Assembly (NCBI GenBank): GCA_965262845.1
Contig: CBDHFX010000002.1
Span: 1,612,001 to 1,676,000 of the forward strand
Length of the DNA: 64,000 nt
From: ECT2AJA-044 sp965262845
GTDB taxonomy: Bacteria > Bacteroidota > Bacteroidia > Flavobacteriales > ECT2AJA-044
Direction: 5' to 3'
The position numbers and the translations under genes were made by a program. The notes below the pieces were generated by a model. The model was not told where the DNA came from, did not search any database, and saw only the letters and a list, made by a program, of their open reading frames with translations. Below, piece by piece: positions 53,175 through 61,969 of this stretch. Numbering within the stretch: the first letter of the stretch is position 1; each line of letters opens with the position of its first letter.

Positions 53175-54500
53175 TTACCGGAATAACTTCAAAATGTCGT
53201 TCCCGTTCACAAAAATGAGCACTGCCAGCAGGATCACGAATCCGACCATCTGAGCGTATTCGAGGATCTTTTCCGAAGGTTTTCGGCGCGTGATCATTTC
53301 CCATAGGACAAATACCACGTGCCCCCCATCCAGGGCCGGAATCGGCAGGATGTTCAGAAAGGCCAGCATAATGCTCAGAAAGGCCGTAAAGCTCCAGAAA
53401 TATCGCCAATCCCATGTGCTCGGGAACTGGTTTCCGATCGTGAGGAAGCCACCGACTGACTTATACGCCTCGGTTTCCGTATTGAAGATGATCCTGAGCT
53501 GACGTACATAATTCGAGAGGGAAGAGATGGCCCGGTGATATCCGGCCGGAATTGACTCAAGGAACCTGTACTTTCTGGTTTCCAAACCGAAGAATTCGGA
53601 GTATGACCCTCCCGGATACACTCCTATTTTGCCGTGTTCCGGAATGTCGAGATCAATCAATACCGGGTACCCATCGCGATAGGCGGTAAGGGTGATCGAC
53701 TGACCTGCATAGGTGGGAATACTGTCGAGATACTGATCAAAGAACTCCAGCGGACGTCCGTTCAGCGCAACGATGCGGTCGTCTTTTTGCATCCCGGCCT
53801 CCTCGGCGACCGAGGTATCTGTAAATGTTCCGACCACGTAGGGAATACGGGGCGTGATGAAGGACGGATCCCGGATCAGGGCCTTGACATCAGTTGCAGT
53901 CACCGGCAATTCAATGGTTTCACCGTTGCGGTCCACTGTAATGCTCTCCGCTCCGAGGACTACTTCCACCGGAACCTGATTGAAATTCCCGACTTCCTTT
54001 CCGTTGACGAGGAGGATCTTGTCACCGTCTTGCAGCCCCATTGCTTCACCGGTGGGGCCCACGGCAATACCGTAGATCACGTTCCTGGTCGGCAGGTATT
54101 GCTCACCCCAATAGGCGAGTACGCCCGCGTAGATCACGATTCCGAGGATGATGTTCACCACCACCCCGCCGATCATGATGATCAATCGTTGCCAGGCCGG
54201 TTTGGAGCGGAACTCCCAGGTCTGTGGAGGTTGCTTCATCTGCTCCCTGTCCATGCTCTCATCGATCATTCCGGCGATCTTCACGTATCCTCCCAAGGGG
54301 AGCCATCCGATCCCGTATTCGGTGTGGCCGATCTTTTTTTTGAAGATCGGGAACCAGGGATCAAAGAAGAGATAGAATTTTTCGACCCGGGCTTTAAAAA
54401 TCCGGGCCGGGATATAATGCCCGAGCTCGTGCAGTATGATCAGCAGCGAGAGGCTCAGGAAGAATTGGGCGGCCTTGACCAGTATATCAGTAAGTTCCAT
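53175..54500 (-). CDS. rseP: Site-2 zinc metalloprotease RseP
   Basis: A 441-residue inner-membrane protease. Zinc-binding HELGH is at residues 24-28 in the first helix, a PDZ-like pair occupies about 130-300 (GLQDGDKILLVNGKEV, GMQKDDRIVALNGRPL), and LNILPIPALDGGHVVF (third zinc ligand) precedes the last two helices. RseP cleaves transmembrane anti-sigma factors and signal-peptide remnants. It starts five bases after dxr, an order known from many bacteria (dxr-rseP). Confidence 0.95.
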   Translation of the reverse strand: MELTDILVKAAQFFLSLSLLIILHELGHYIPARIFKARVEKFYLFFDPWFPIFKKKIGHTEYGIGWLPLGGYVKIAGMIDESMDREQMKQPPQTWEFRSKPAWQRLIIMIGGVVVNIILGIVIYAGVLAYWGEQYLPTRNVIYGIAVGPTGEAMGLQDGDKILLVNGKEVGNFNQVPVEVVLGAESITVDRNGETIELPVTATDVKALIRDPSFITPRIPYVVGTFTDTSVAEEAGMQKDDRIVALNGRPLEFFDQYLDSIPTYAGQSITLTAYRDGYPVLIDLDIPEHGKIGVYPGGSYSEFFGLETRKYRFLESIPAGYHRAISSLSNYVRQLRIIFNTETEAYKSVGGFLTIGNQFPSTWDWRYFWSFTAFLSIMLAFLNILPIPALDGGHVVFVLWEMITRRKPSEKILEYAQMVGFVILLAVLIFVNGNDILKLFR

Positions 54501-54505
54501 GAATT

Positions 54506-55687
54506 CTATTCGGAAAAAGAGGACAAAGGTACTCCGTTTATGTGTTCTGCAGCGATGCGGCGCGCTTCGGCATCCGAGGCCATGTAGTCATCATAGATAG
54601 GTTTTTCGATACTGGTTGCCCTGGCCAATGTATGTTCAATAACGTCGGACATTTCCAGGAATCCGATTTGATCGTTCAGGAACGCAGAAACGGCCATTTC
54701 ATTGGCTGCATTGAGGATGCACGGCGCATTTCCCCCTTTTTCCAGCGCTGCAAAGGCCAGCCCCAGGTTTCGAAAGGTCTCCCTGTCGGGCTGTTCAAAG
54801 GTGAGGTTCGGGTACTGAAGAAAATCGAACCGCGGAAAATTGTTTTTCATGCGGTTCGGATAAGCCATTGCATACTGTATGGGCAGTTTCATGTCCGGCA
54901 AACCCATTTGCGCTTTCATACTGCCGTCCTGGAACTGGACAATTGAATGCACGACAGATTGGGCATGTACGATCACCTCGATCTGATCCGGCCGCAGGCC
55001 GAACAGCCATTTTGCTTCCATCACCTCCAGCCCCTTGTTCATGAGGCTGGCACTGTCGACGGTCACCTTGGCACCCATGCTCCAGTTCGGATGCCTGAGG
55101 GCCTGGGCTTTGGTTACGTGCAAAAGCTCGGCACGTGTTCGTCCACGGAAGGGGCCGCCCGAAGCGGTGAGCACGATCTTCTCGATCTGATTGTGGAACT
55201 CGCCGGCCAGACATTGGAAAATGGCACTGTGTTCGGAATCAACCGGCAGGATCGGCACGCGTTTCCTGGATGCTGCCCCGGTCACCAGTTCTCCGGCCAC
55301 GACCAGCGCTTCCTTATTGGCCAGAGCGACCGGTTTGCCGGCGTCAATAGCAGAGAGGGTAGGGGCCAGACCGCTGTATCCGACGAGGGCCGTGAGCACC
55401 AGATCAACCGTTTCCATCTGCACCACATCCCTGAGGGCTTCCTGGCCGGAGTACACCTTGATGCCCAAACCGAACAGGGCGTTGTTCACTTTGGAGTATT
55501 GCGCCTCGTTGCCAATAACCACGGCGTTTGGCCTGTATTTTTGCGCCTGCCCGATCAGCAGGTCACTGTTTTCGTTAGCCGTGAGGACCTCCACCTCAAA
55601 GGCCCCGGGCTGTTCGCTCACGACCTCAAGGGCCTGGGTTCCGATGGATCCGGTGGATCCGAGAATGGCCAGTCTTTTCTTATTCAT
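54506..55687 (-). CDS. dxr: 1-deoxy-D-xylulose 5-phosphate reductoisomerase
   Basis: This 393-residue enzyme converts DXP to MEP in the non-mevalonate isoprenoid pathway, using NADPH. The NADPH site is LAILGSTGSIGTQAL, VDSEHSAIFQCL and TASGGPFRG are the metal/substrate motifs, and HPNWSMGAKVTVDSASLMNKGLE and ALANKEALV are also family marks. Full length. The ATG overlaps the end of the upstream gene by eight bases. Confidence 0.96.
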   Translation of the reverse strand: MNKKRLAILGSTGSIGTQALEVVSEQPGAFEVEVLTANENSDLLIGQAQKYRPNAVVIGNEAQYSKVNNALFGLGIKVYSGQEALRDVVQMETVDLVLTALVGYSGLAPTLSAIDAGKPVALANKEALVVAGELVTGAASRKRVPILPVDSEHSAIFQCLAGEFHNQIEKIVLTASGGPFRGRTRAELLHVTKAQALRHPNWSMGAKVTVDSASLMNKGLEVMEAKWLFGLRPDQIEVIVHAQSVVHSIVQFQDGSMKAQMGLPDMKLPIQYAMAYPNRMKNNFPRFDFLQYPNLTFEQPDRETFRNLGLAFAALEKGGNAPCILNAANEMAVSAFLNDQIGFLEMSDVIEHTLARATSIEKPIYDDYMASDAEARRIAAEHINGVPLSSFSE

Positions 55688-57179
55688 ACCAGGTAAACTC
55701 GCTCAGCGCGTCCGCTATTTTGCGATCGTTGCTCAGGCGTGATACTTTGTTTTGTCCGCCCAATCGTCCGACCGATTTCATATACGCCTTAAAGCCTCCC
55801 GGTTTGATGGGGGTGATGACCACGGAACGCAGTACCTTTCCCCTGATCAAATCGGCATAGTATATGTTTTTCTCCTGCATGGCCCGGTCAATGATCCTGC
55901 CGATCGTGTCCAGATCCTCGGGCACTTTGTCGAATTCGATCAGCCATTCGTGGTAGGGGAGGCCCGTGTTCGGATTCACCTGCGGGGCCACCGTAAACTC
56001 GCTGACCTGTACACCGGTTTGGCTAACAGCCTCCTTCAGGGCGGCTTCAACCTCGCTGGCGATCACATGTTCCCCGAAAGCGGAGGTATAGTGTTTGATC
56101 CGGCCCGAAACGATGATGCGATAGGGGTCCCTGCTTACAAACTGCACCAGGTCGCCGATATTATAGCCCCAGAGTCCGGCGTTTGTGTTCAGGATCACTG
56201 CATAGTTGACACCAGGCTCCACCTCATTGATCGTGAGGCGTGGAGGGTTGTCGTCAAAAAATTTGTCAGCCGGAATGAATTCGTAGAAGATGCCCTGCCT
56301 AAGCAAGAGCAACAAGCCGGCTTTGGTTCGGGTGTCCTGATATGCGAGGAATCCCTCCGAGGCCGGATAAACTTCAATGGTGTCAATGGATGCACCGATC
56401 ATTTCCTCGAATTTGGCCCGATAGGGCTCGTAGGCAACCCCTCCGTTGACGAACAGGGAAAAGTCAGGCCATACGTCCAGGATCTTTTTGCCGGTGCGAG
56501 CGATCACTTTTTCGAAGTACATGAGCATCCAACTGGGGATCCCGCTAATGAGCCGCATGTCTTCATTCAGGGTTTCGTCAACGATGGCCTCCACCTTGGT
56601 TTCCCAGTCGTCAATGCAGTTGGTTTCCCAGCCCGGCATGCGGTTACGCCGGAGGTATCCCGGGACGTGATGTGCCATAATCCCGCTGAGCCGGCCTGTT
56701 TTAATACCGTTGATCTGCTCAAGGATGGGCGATCCCTGCAGAAAGATCATTTTGCCATTCATGAACTCCGTGTTGCCTGTTTCGTGCACGTAGTGCGCCA
56801 GGGCGTTCCGGGCCGCTTCAACATGGAAGGGTATGCTTTCTTTGGAGATCGGAATGTATTTGACCCCGCTTGTTGTGCCGGACGTCTTGGCAAAATACTT
56901 TGGGAGCCCGGGCCAAAGGATGTCTTTTTCACCGTTCCTGATGCGTTCGATGTAGGGTTTCAGCTCTTCGTAGTCGCGTACCGGTACCTGTTTGCGGAAA
57001 TCGTCATAGCTTTTGATATTGGCGAAGCCATGATCACGCCCGAAAACCGTGTCCCGGGCGCTGCGAATGAGTTGTTCAAACACGGCGCGCTGGCTTCCTG
57101 CCGGATCGGAAGCCCAGCTTCGGGTACGGCGAGCGACGTTGGCCGCAAAGGGCTTTGCCAGGAGGGGTTTCAAACTCAT
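55680..57179 (-). CDS. GH3 (auxin-responsive promoter) superfamily acyl-adenylating protein
   Basis: A 499-residue protein similar to plant GH3 acyl acid-amido synthetases and their bacterial relatives. The ANL-type phosphate motif is KTSGTTSGVKYIPIS, followed by FVNGGVAYEPYRAKFEEM and YPASEGFLAYQD, and it ends SRLSNDRKIADAL. It would adenylate an acyl substrate and perhaps conjugate it to an amino acid; the bacterial substrate is unknown. The gene sits between M23 and dxr in a conserved Bacteroidota cluster. ATG 57179 shares one base with the upstream TAA. Confidence 0.88.
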   Translation of the reverse strand: MSLKPLLAKPFAANVARRTRSWASDPAGSQRAVFEQLIRSARDTVFGRDHGFANIKSYDDFRKQVPVRDYEELKPYIERIRNGEKDILWPGLPKYFAKTSGTTSGVKYIPISKESIPFHVEAARNALAHYVHETGNTEFMNGKMIFLQGSPILEQINGIKTGRLSGIMAHHVPGYLRRNRMPGWETNCIDDWETKVEAIVDETLNEDMRLISGIPSWMLMYFEKVIARTGKKILDVWPDFSLFVNGGVAYEPYRAKFEEMIGASIDTIEVYPASEGFLAYQDTRTKAGLLLLLRQGIFYEFIPADKFFDDNPPRLTINEVEPGVNYAVILNTNAGLWGYNIGDLVQFVSRDPYRIIVSGRIKHYTSAFGEHVIASEVEAALKEAVSQTGVQVSEFTVAPQVNPNTGLPYHEWLIEFDKVPEDLDTIGRIIDRAMQEKNIYYADLIRGKVLRSVVITPIKPGGFKAYMKSVGRLGGQNKVSRLSNDRKIADALSEFTWYE

Positions 57180-58054
57180 TAGAAAACGATGTAGCTTTCG
57201 GGGTCCACGGCAATCCCGTTGTGCCAAAGTTCGAAATGCAGGTGGGGGCCGGTAGTGAGGTGTCCGGAGTCTCCGGTAATAGCAATTGCCTCGCCGGCCT
57301 GCACCACTTCTCCCTGTGTTTTTAACAGAACACTGTTGTGCTTGTACAGCGATATAATGCCGTCTGCGTGCTGCAGGGCAATCACATGACCTTCGTCGCT
57401 TGACCAGGTTGCGAGCAGGACCGTTCCTTCAAGCACGGCAAGGACCGGTTCGTTCCCGGCAGCCACGATATCCACGGCAAAGTGACCGTTCCGGGGGTCG
57501 AATCGGTTCGATACGGTTCCTTTGATCGGTGGAAAAAACGTCACCCTGGCCATTCCCGGAGCGCCTTCTTCCCCATCTCCGAAGATGTTGTACCGCTCCT
57601 CCCGGGCCACCAGCTGGCGGAGGGCGCTATCCTCCCGTGAGGGAGGGATCCCAATGCTATCTGCTCCGGAGGTTTCGGCCGCATCGGCAGTATCGAACTC
57701 GGGCAGGGTTCCACTGATGACTCCGTTGATGATTTCGACATAGCGTTCCTGGTTGGCCATTACCTGGCGGAGGGAGTCAACCATGAGCGCGTTTTCCATG
57801 GCCTGGCGACGGAGAGCGGTGGAGCTGTAGCCCGGGATGTACTCGCGCAAGGGGGTAAAGGCAATGAGGATGATGGTGAGGGCGATGAGGATGATGCCGC
57901 TGAGGCCAGTGGCGACAAATACGTTGAGCCGCGAGAGGCGGAACGAGAGTTTTTCCTCAAAGGTATCGTCGTTGAGCACAACCAGGCGGTACTTGTTTTT
58001 GATCCGCTCAATCCAGGGGCGCTCTCCGTGGCTTTTGTCCTTGTTCTTGGCCAT
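57179..58054 (-). CDS. M23-family (LytM-like) metallopeptidase
   Basis: A 291-residue membrane-anchored protein: cytoplasmic N-terminus (KNKYRLVVLNDDTFEEKLSFRLS), one transmembrane helix at about 47-70, a short coiled region, and a C-terminal LytM domain with NGHFAVDIVAAG (HxGxD-type zinc motif, with Ala at the Gly position) and GPHLHFEL (HxH). Likely cleaves peptidoglycan cross-links or activates amidases. The TAA shares a base with the next ATG. Divergent from sprE. Confidence 0.92.
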   Translation of the reverse strand: MAKNKDKSHGERPWIERIKNKYRLVVLNDDTFEEKLSFRLSRLNVFVATGLSGIILIALTIILIAFTPLREYIPGYSSTALRRQAMENALMVDSLRQVMANQERYVEIINGVISGTLPEFDTADAAETSGADSIGIPPSREDSALRQLVAREERYNIFGDGEEGAPGMARVTFFPPIKGTVSNRFDPRNGHFAVDIVAAGNEPVLAVLEGTVLLATWSSDEGHVIALQHADGIISLYKHNSVLLKTQGEVVQAGEAIAITGDSGHLTTGPHLHFELWHNGIAVDPESYIVF

Positions 58055-58107
58055 GTTGCAAATATCGCAAACTGTGGATCAACCCAGGGGGCGTGGCCGA
58101 ATAATAA

Positions 58108-58115
58108 TAAATTTG
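58108..58115 (+). promoter_or_regulatory. -7 box of sprE/porW
   Basis: TAAATTTG (TAnnTTTG), 41 bases before the TTG start at 58156. Confidence 0.4.
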
Positions 58116-58155
58116 CGGCCCCGCAGTTAAATAAGGGAATTGACCCGTTTTCGCT

Positions 58156-60792
58156 TTGAATACACCGCGTTTTATACAGCCCCTCGCTGCATTTCTGCTC
58201 GTTTTGTCGCTCGTGGGATGCTCCACGGAGAAGGACAAGTTCGTGAACCGCGAGTATCACAAGCTAACGGCACACTACAACGGCTATTTCAACGGGAACG
58301 AAAGTTTTCGGGAAGGGGTGGAAAAGCTGGAGAATTCGGTGATCGACGACTACGAGCAAACCCTGCCCGTGTACGTGCTGGGAACGCCGGAAGACGCTAA
58401 GACGATCTACCCGCAGATGGACCGGGCCATCGGGAAGGCGACCGTGGTGATCCGCCGGCATTCGATGGTGATCCGGGGCGAAGAAAAAAATGAATGGATC
58501 GACGATAACTACCTGCTGATCGGGAAGGCTCGCTTTTATAAGCAGGAATATCTGGCCGCTTTGGAGGCCTTCAATTACGTGGCGCTCCAGTTTCCGGACG
58601 ACGAGCTGTATCACGAAGCTATGTGGTGGGCCGCACGGAGCTATCTGGCACTGAAGAACTACCCCCAGGCGATCTACACCCTGGAAGTGCTGGAAACGAC
58701 AAAAAAAATGCCGGACTACCTGCGGTCGGAAGTATACGCGATCTACGCTCAGGCCCATGCCGAGCAAAAGGAATATGAATACGCCATTGAAGCACTGACG
58801 AGGGCTATCAGTATGAGCAGGGATAAGGAACGAAAGTCACGCTATACCTTTATACTCGGACAGTTGTACGAGGCGGATGGGCGCTGTAACCGGGCGATCC
58901 GGTATTACAGCGAGGTGCTCAGGATGAAGGCGCCATATGTGATGGAGTTTCAGGCGCAAATCAAGCAAGCCTTGTGCATCAGCGGCTATAACCGGAATCC
59001 GGCCCCGTTAATTGTAACCCTGGAAGAGCTTGCCCGGGATCAGAAAAACCTGGAATACCTTGACCAAATCTACTTTGCCCTGGCGGAAATAGCCTGGGAT
59101 ATGGGGGAAGACGAAAAAGCAAAGGAGCATTATTCACTTTCAGCTTATTACAGTACCTCCAACTATACCCAGAAAGCCAAGAGCTACCTGCGCCTGGCAG
59201 AGATCACTTTCGACGAAAGGAATTACCGGATCGCCAAGGGCTATTATGACAGCACCATGACCGTGCTGCCAAAGAACTTTGAGCGCTACAGCGAGATCAA
59301 GCAGTTGGCCGACAATCTCGATGAGCTGGTCGGATACATCATGACCATTGAGGAGAACGACAGCTTGCTGAGACTTGGACGAATGAAGCCGGGTGATCGC
59401 GAAGCAGCAGTGGACAAATATATTTCGAAATTACAGGACGAAGCCCGTAAGCGGAAGGAGGACGCCCGTGCCGGCTTTGGGGCCCAGATGCGCATGCAGC
59501 AGGAAAACCGAAACCGGTCACAGGGAACGACCACCAAGGGTAGCTGGTACTTCTACAATCCGTCGGCTGTGAGCTTGGGTGTAACGGAATTCCAGCGGGT
59601 TTGGGGGAACCGACGTTTGGAAGACAACTGGCGGAGGGTTAATAAGCAATCGTTTAGCGATGAGGCCTTTGAAGAGGAATTTGGGGACAGTATTACCGTG
59701 ACCATTGGGGATAGCAGTTTCCGGGCGTACAAGTACGATCGTACGACCTATCTGAACCGGTTACCGGTCTCGCAGAAGGATCAGGATTCCCTGGACAATC
59801 AGAACATTGATGCCTTCTTTGGATTGGCTTTACTGTACAAAGAAAAGCTGTACGATCTTTCGAAAGCAGCAGAGACCTTTGAGCGCTTGCTTGACCGATA
59901 CCCGGAGAACCCATACCGGATCCAGGCATACTTCTATCTGTATCGGCTGTACACGGATCTGGAAGATACGGAAAAGGCGAATGAGTACAAGCAGAAGCTG
60001 ATCAATCTGGATCCGGACAGCGATTTTGCAAAGATCCTGCAAGACCCGGACTATGCCGACAAACTGGAAGAAAAACGAAATCAGTCCAACGCCGCTTATA
60101 AATCCTGCTACGCCGAATTCGAGCGGGGACGATACACCGCCTGCGCAAAGAAATGCGAAGCTAATTTAAAGAAATTCGAAGGCGATCCGTTGGAGCCGAA
60201 GTTCGCGTTCCTCCTGGCGATGTCGAAAGGAAAACGGAGTGAGGCGGTCCTGGTGGAGGAAATGAAGACCATGGCTTTGAAGTACCCCTCTTCTGAGGAA
60301 GGTCAGGAAGCCCAGCGCATGGTTGCCTTTTTCACGGGAGAACCGGAAGAGGTCATAGTCCAAAAAGAAGAATCGGACAGCCTGGCTGCTTATCTCGCAG
60401 AGGAGGCAGGGAAATTTTCTTCGGCACAGGATGCCGACCATTTCTACATTCTGCTGTTTCCGGCCGAGAGCAGTAAGGCAAATGAGCTTTCGAGCTTTGT
60501 GAGCGACTTCAATCAGCAATATTTTAGTCTGGACAACCTCCATGTCCGTGGGCTTTTCCTGGATCAGGAGTACCAGATGATCTCGGTTCGCACGATCAAT
60601 GGCGGGAAAAAGGCCATAACCTATTTCAATGCGCTTAGGAAGGAGCCGGAACTCAAGCGAATTCTGAAGGAGCTCAATTGCAGGCAGTTTGTGATCTCGC
60701 AGCCGAATTTCGCCGTGCTGTTCCAAAATAAGGAGCCCGAGGCGTACAGGCTCTTCTTTGAGAAGGAGTATGGCCTGAAGGCAGAACTATAA
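58156..60792 (+). CDS. porW: T9SS component SprE/PorW-like TPR lipoprotein
   Basis: This 878-residue lipoprotein has a lipobox LSLVGC at residue 22, and then a long series of TPR-like helices. The N-terminal part (STEKDKFVNREYHKLTAHYNGYFNGNESF, DDYEQTLPVYVLGTPEDAKTIYPQMDRAI, VIRRHSMVIRGEEKNEWIDDNYLLIGKA) matches SprE (gliding) and PorW (P. gingivalis) proteins. The C-terminal part has the RTINGGKKAITYFNALR segment of that family. SprE/PorW is needed for type IX secretion. The start is TTG 58156, chosen because it yields a full signal peptide. Bactofilin and the ATP synthase genes follow. Confidence 0.88.
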   Translation: MNTPRFIQPLAAFLLVLSLVGCSTEKDKFVNREYHKLTAHYNGYFNGNESFREGVEKLENSVIDDYEQTLPVYVLGTPEDAKTIYPQMDRAIGKATVVIRRHSMVIRGEEKNEWIDDNYLLIGKARFYKQEYLAALEAFNYVALQFPDDELYHEAMWWAARSYLALKNYPQAIYTLEVLETTKKMPDYLRSEVYAIYAQAHAEQKEYEYAIEALTRAISMSRDKERKSRYTFILGQLYEADGRCNRAIRYYSEVLRMKAPYVMEFQAQIKQALCISGYNRNPAPLIVTLEELARDQKNLEYLDQIYFALAEIAWDMGEDEKAKEHYSLSAYYSTSNYTQKAKSYLRLAEITFDERNYRIAKGYYDSTMTVLPKNFERYSEIKQLADNLDELVGYIMTIEENDSLLRLGRMKPGDREAAVDKYISKLQDEARKRKEDARAGFGAQMRMQQENRNRSQGTTTKGSWYFYNPSAVSLGVTEFQRVWGNRRLEDNWRRVNKQSFSDEAFEEEFGDSITVTIGDSSFRAYKYDRTTYLNRLPVSQKDQDSLDNQNIDAFFGLALLYKEKLYDLSKAAETFERLLDRYPENPYRIQAYFYLYRLYTDLEDTEKANEYKQKLINLDPDSDFAKILQDPDYADKLEEKRNQSNAAYKSCYAEFERGRYTACAKKCEANLKKFEGDPLEPKFAFLLAMSKGKRSEAVLVEEMKTMALKYPSSEEGQEAQRMVAFFTGEPEEVIVQKEESDSLAAYLAEEAGKFSSAQDADHFYILLFPAESSKANELSSFVSDFNQQYFSLDNLHVRGLFLDQEYQMISVRTINGGKKAITYFNALRKEPELKRILKELNCRQFVISQPNFAVLFQNKEPEAYRLFFEKEYGLKAEL

Positions 60793-60813
60793 CCTGGTAT
60801 TTTCCGGGGGCAG

Positions 60814-60843
60814 TTGGAAATGTGATATAAACACCTAACTTTG
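60814..60843 (+). promoter_or_regulatory. Promoter of the bactofilin-atpZ operon
   Basis: TTG at 60814-60816 and TAACTTTG at 60836-60843 with exactly 19 bases between, the best match to the Bacteroidota consensus in the window. Confidence 0.7.
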
Positions 60844-60878
60844 GACCCTCTTTTTCCATAAGATCATTCGCATTCTCA

Positions 60879-61295
60879 ATGTTCGCAAAAAGAAAGGAAA
60901 TGGCAAAGAATCTGGATCCGCAAGCGCCAGCCCGAAACCGAATCGGGCCGGAAACCACGATCAGGGGAGACATTATTTCGGAAGGAAATTTCCGTCTCGA
61001 CGGAATACTGGAGGGGAGTATCGACACCCAGGGAAAGGTGGTCGTCGGCGATAAGGGGCTCATCCAGGGTGAGGTGTTTTGTCAGAACGCCGATGTGGAG
61101 GGAACCATCAAGGGTAAGATCCAGGTGACCCAGTTGTTGGCCCTAAAGGCCACGGCGAAGATACACGGTGACTTACTGGTCGACAAACTGAGCATTGAGC
61201 CAGGTGCTAACTTCACGGGCACCTGTAAGATGGGCGCGGTGGTGAAAGAGCTGAAAGATGCCGACCGACAGGAAGCCGCAGAACAATCAGCTTAA
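60879..61295 (+). CDS. Bactofilin (polymer-forming cytoskeletal protein)
   Basis: A 138-residue protein with the beta-helical bactofilin core: GPETTIRGDIISEGNFRLDGILEGSID, GKVVVGDKGLIQGEVFCQNADVEGTIKGKIQ and AKIHGDLLVDKLSIEPGANFTGTCKMG. Such proteins polymerise without nucleotide and organise cell-wall or membrane proteins. The start could be 60879 or Met8 at 60900. It overlaps the atpZ start by 38 bases, a linkage commonly found in Bacteroidota. Confidence 0.9.
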   Translation: MFAKRKEMAKNLDPQAPARNRIGPETTIRGDIISEGNFRLDGILEGSIDTQGKVVVGDKGLIQGEVFCQNADVEGTIKGKIQVTQLLALKATAKIHGDLLVDKLSIEPGANFTGTCKMGAVVKELKDADRQEAAEQSA

Positions 61296-61494
61296 AAAAT
61301 GGGCCAGGTACAGCGGCATGGCCATCGAAATGATGATCATAATCGCTGTGGGTACTTTTGCCGGACACCAGATTGATGCACATCGCGGGGCGGACTTTCC
61401 CCTGTGGACGCTCCTTCTCTCCCTGGCCAGCGTATTCGCTGCTCTATACCTTATTATCCGCAACGTAATTCGCGACCCGAACGATGGACCCTAG
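61258..61494 (+). CDS. atpZ: AtpZ/AtpI-family membrane protein
   Basis: A 78-residue protein with two transmembrane segments (YSGMAIEMMIIIAVGTFAG, WTLLLSLASVFAALYLII), matching the AtpZ/AtpI family (PF09527), which assists ATP synthase assembly or ion supply. The GMAIEM..GTFAGHQIDA signature is present. It overlaps both the bactofilin end and the next gene (11 bases). Confidence 0.85.
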   Translation: MPTDRKPQNNQLKKWARYSGMAIEMMIIIAVGTFAGHQIDAHRGADFPLWTLLLSLASVFAALYLIIRNVIRDPNDGP

Positions 61495-61867
61495 CTGGCG
61501 ACCAGCCATTATTTTTCCCGTGCCTGCACTGATCGTCCTTGCCGCTCATACCGTTTGCATGCCCTGGTTTTCCCCACCCTGGCGGGTGGATGCCCTCTGG
61601 CCAACTTATTTGTTTCTGATCGGGCTCTACGAATTGACCCTTGTTTTTTTGGTCTGGGTCGAGAAAAAACATCCGAGGCGATTGGGATTTGGCTTTCTTG
61701 GCGGAGGAGGAATGAAAATGATGGTCACAGTCATATACCTCCTTGCCGGACCTCCTTCGGAACAACCGAACATCAAGCCAACCATCCTCCATATCATGAT
61801 CCCCTACTTCGTTTTTTTAACGATCGAAACAGCTCTTGTTTTTAGGAGGGTTAAGGCCGTGATCTGA
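61484..61867 (+). CDS. Small four-helix membrane protein of the ATP synthase locus
   Basis: A 127-residue protein with about four hydrophobic segments (PAIIFPVPALIVLAAHTVC, YLFLIGLYELTLVFLVWV, MKMMVTVIYLLAG, MIPYFVFLTIETALVF). No strong family assignment; short membrane proteins of this type lie between atpZ and atpB in other Bacteroidota and may play an AtpI-like role. It overlaps atpZ, so it is co-translated, but has little similarity to known AtpI. Confidence 0.7.
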   Translation: MDPSWRPAIIFPVPALIVLAAHTVCMPWFSPPWRVDALWPTYLFLIGLYELTLVFLVWVEKKHPRRLGFGFLGGGGMKMMVTVIYLLAGPPSEQPNIKPTILHIMIPYFVFLTIETALVFRRVKAVI

Positions 61868-61925
61868 TCCGGTTTAACCGGTGTTAATGAGTTCAGGAGT
61901 TGCTTTTATATCTGCCTTTTATCTC

Positions 61926-61933
61926 TATCTTTG
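61926..61933 (+). promoter_or_regulatory. Candidate promoter -7 box of atpB
   Basis: TATCTTTG (TAnnTTTG) 37 bases before ATG 61970, with TTG at 61900-61902 (23-base spacer). It shows that the open frame from 61931 is too long. Confidence 0.5.
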
Positions 61934-61969
61934 CAGCGCTTTTTAGAGGGACTCCCTACAGAGCATACG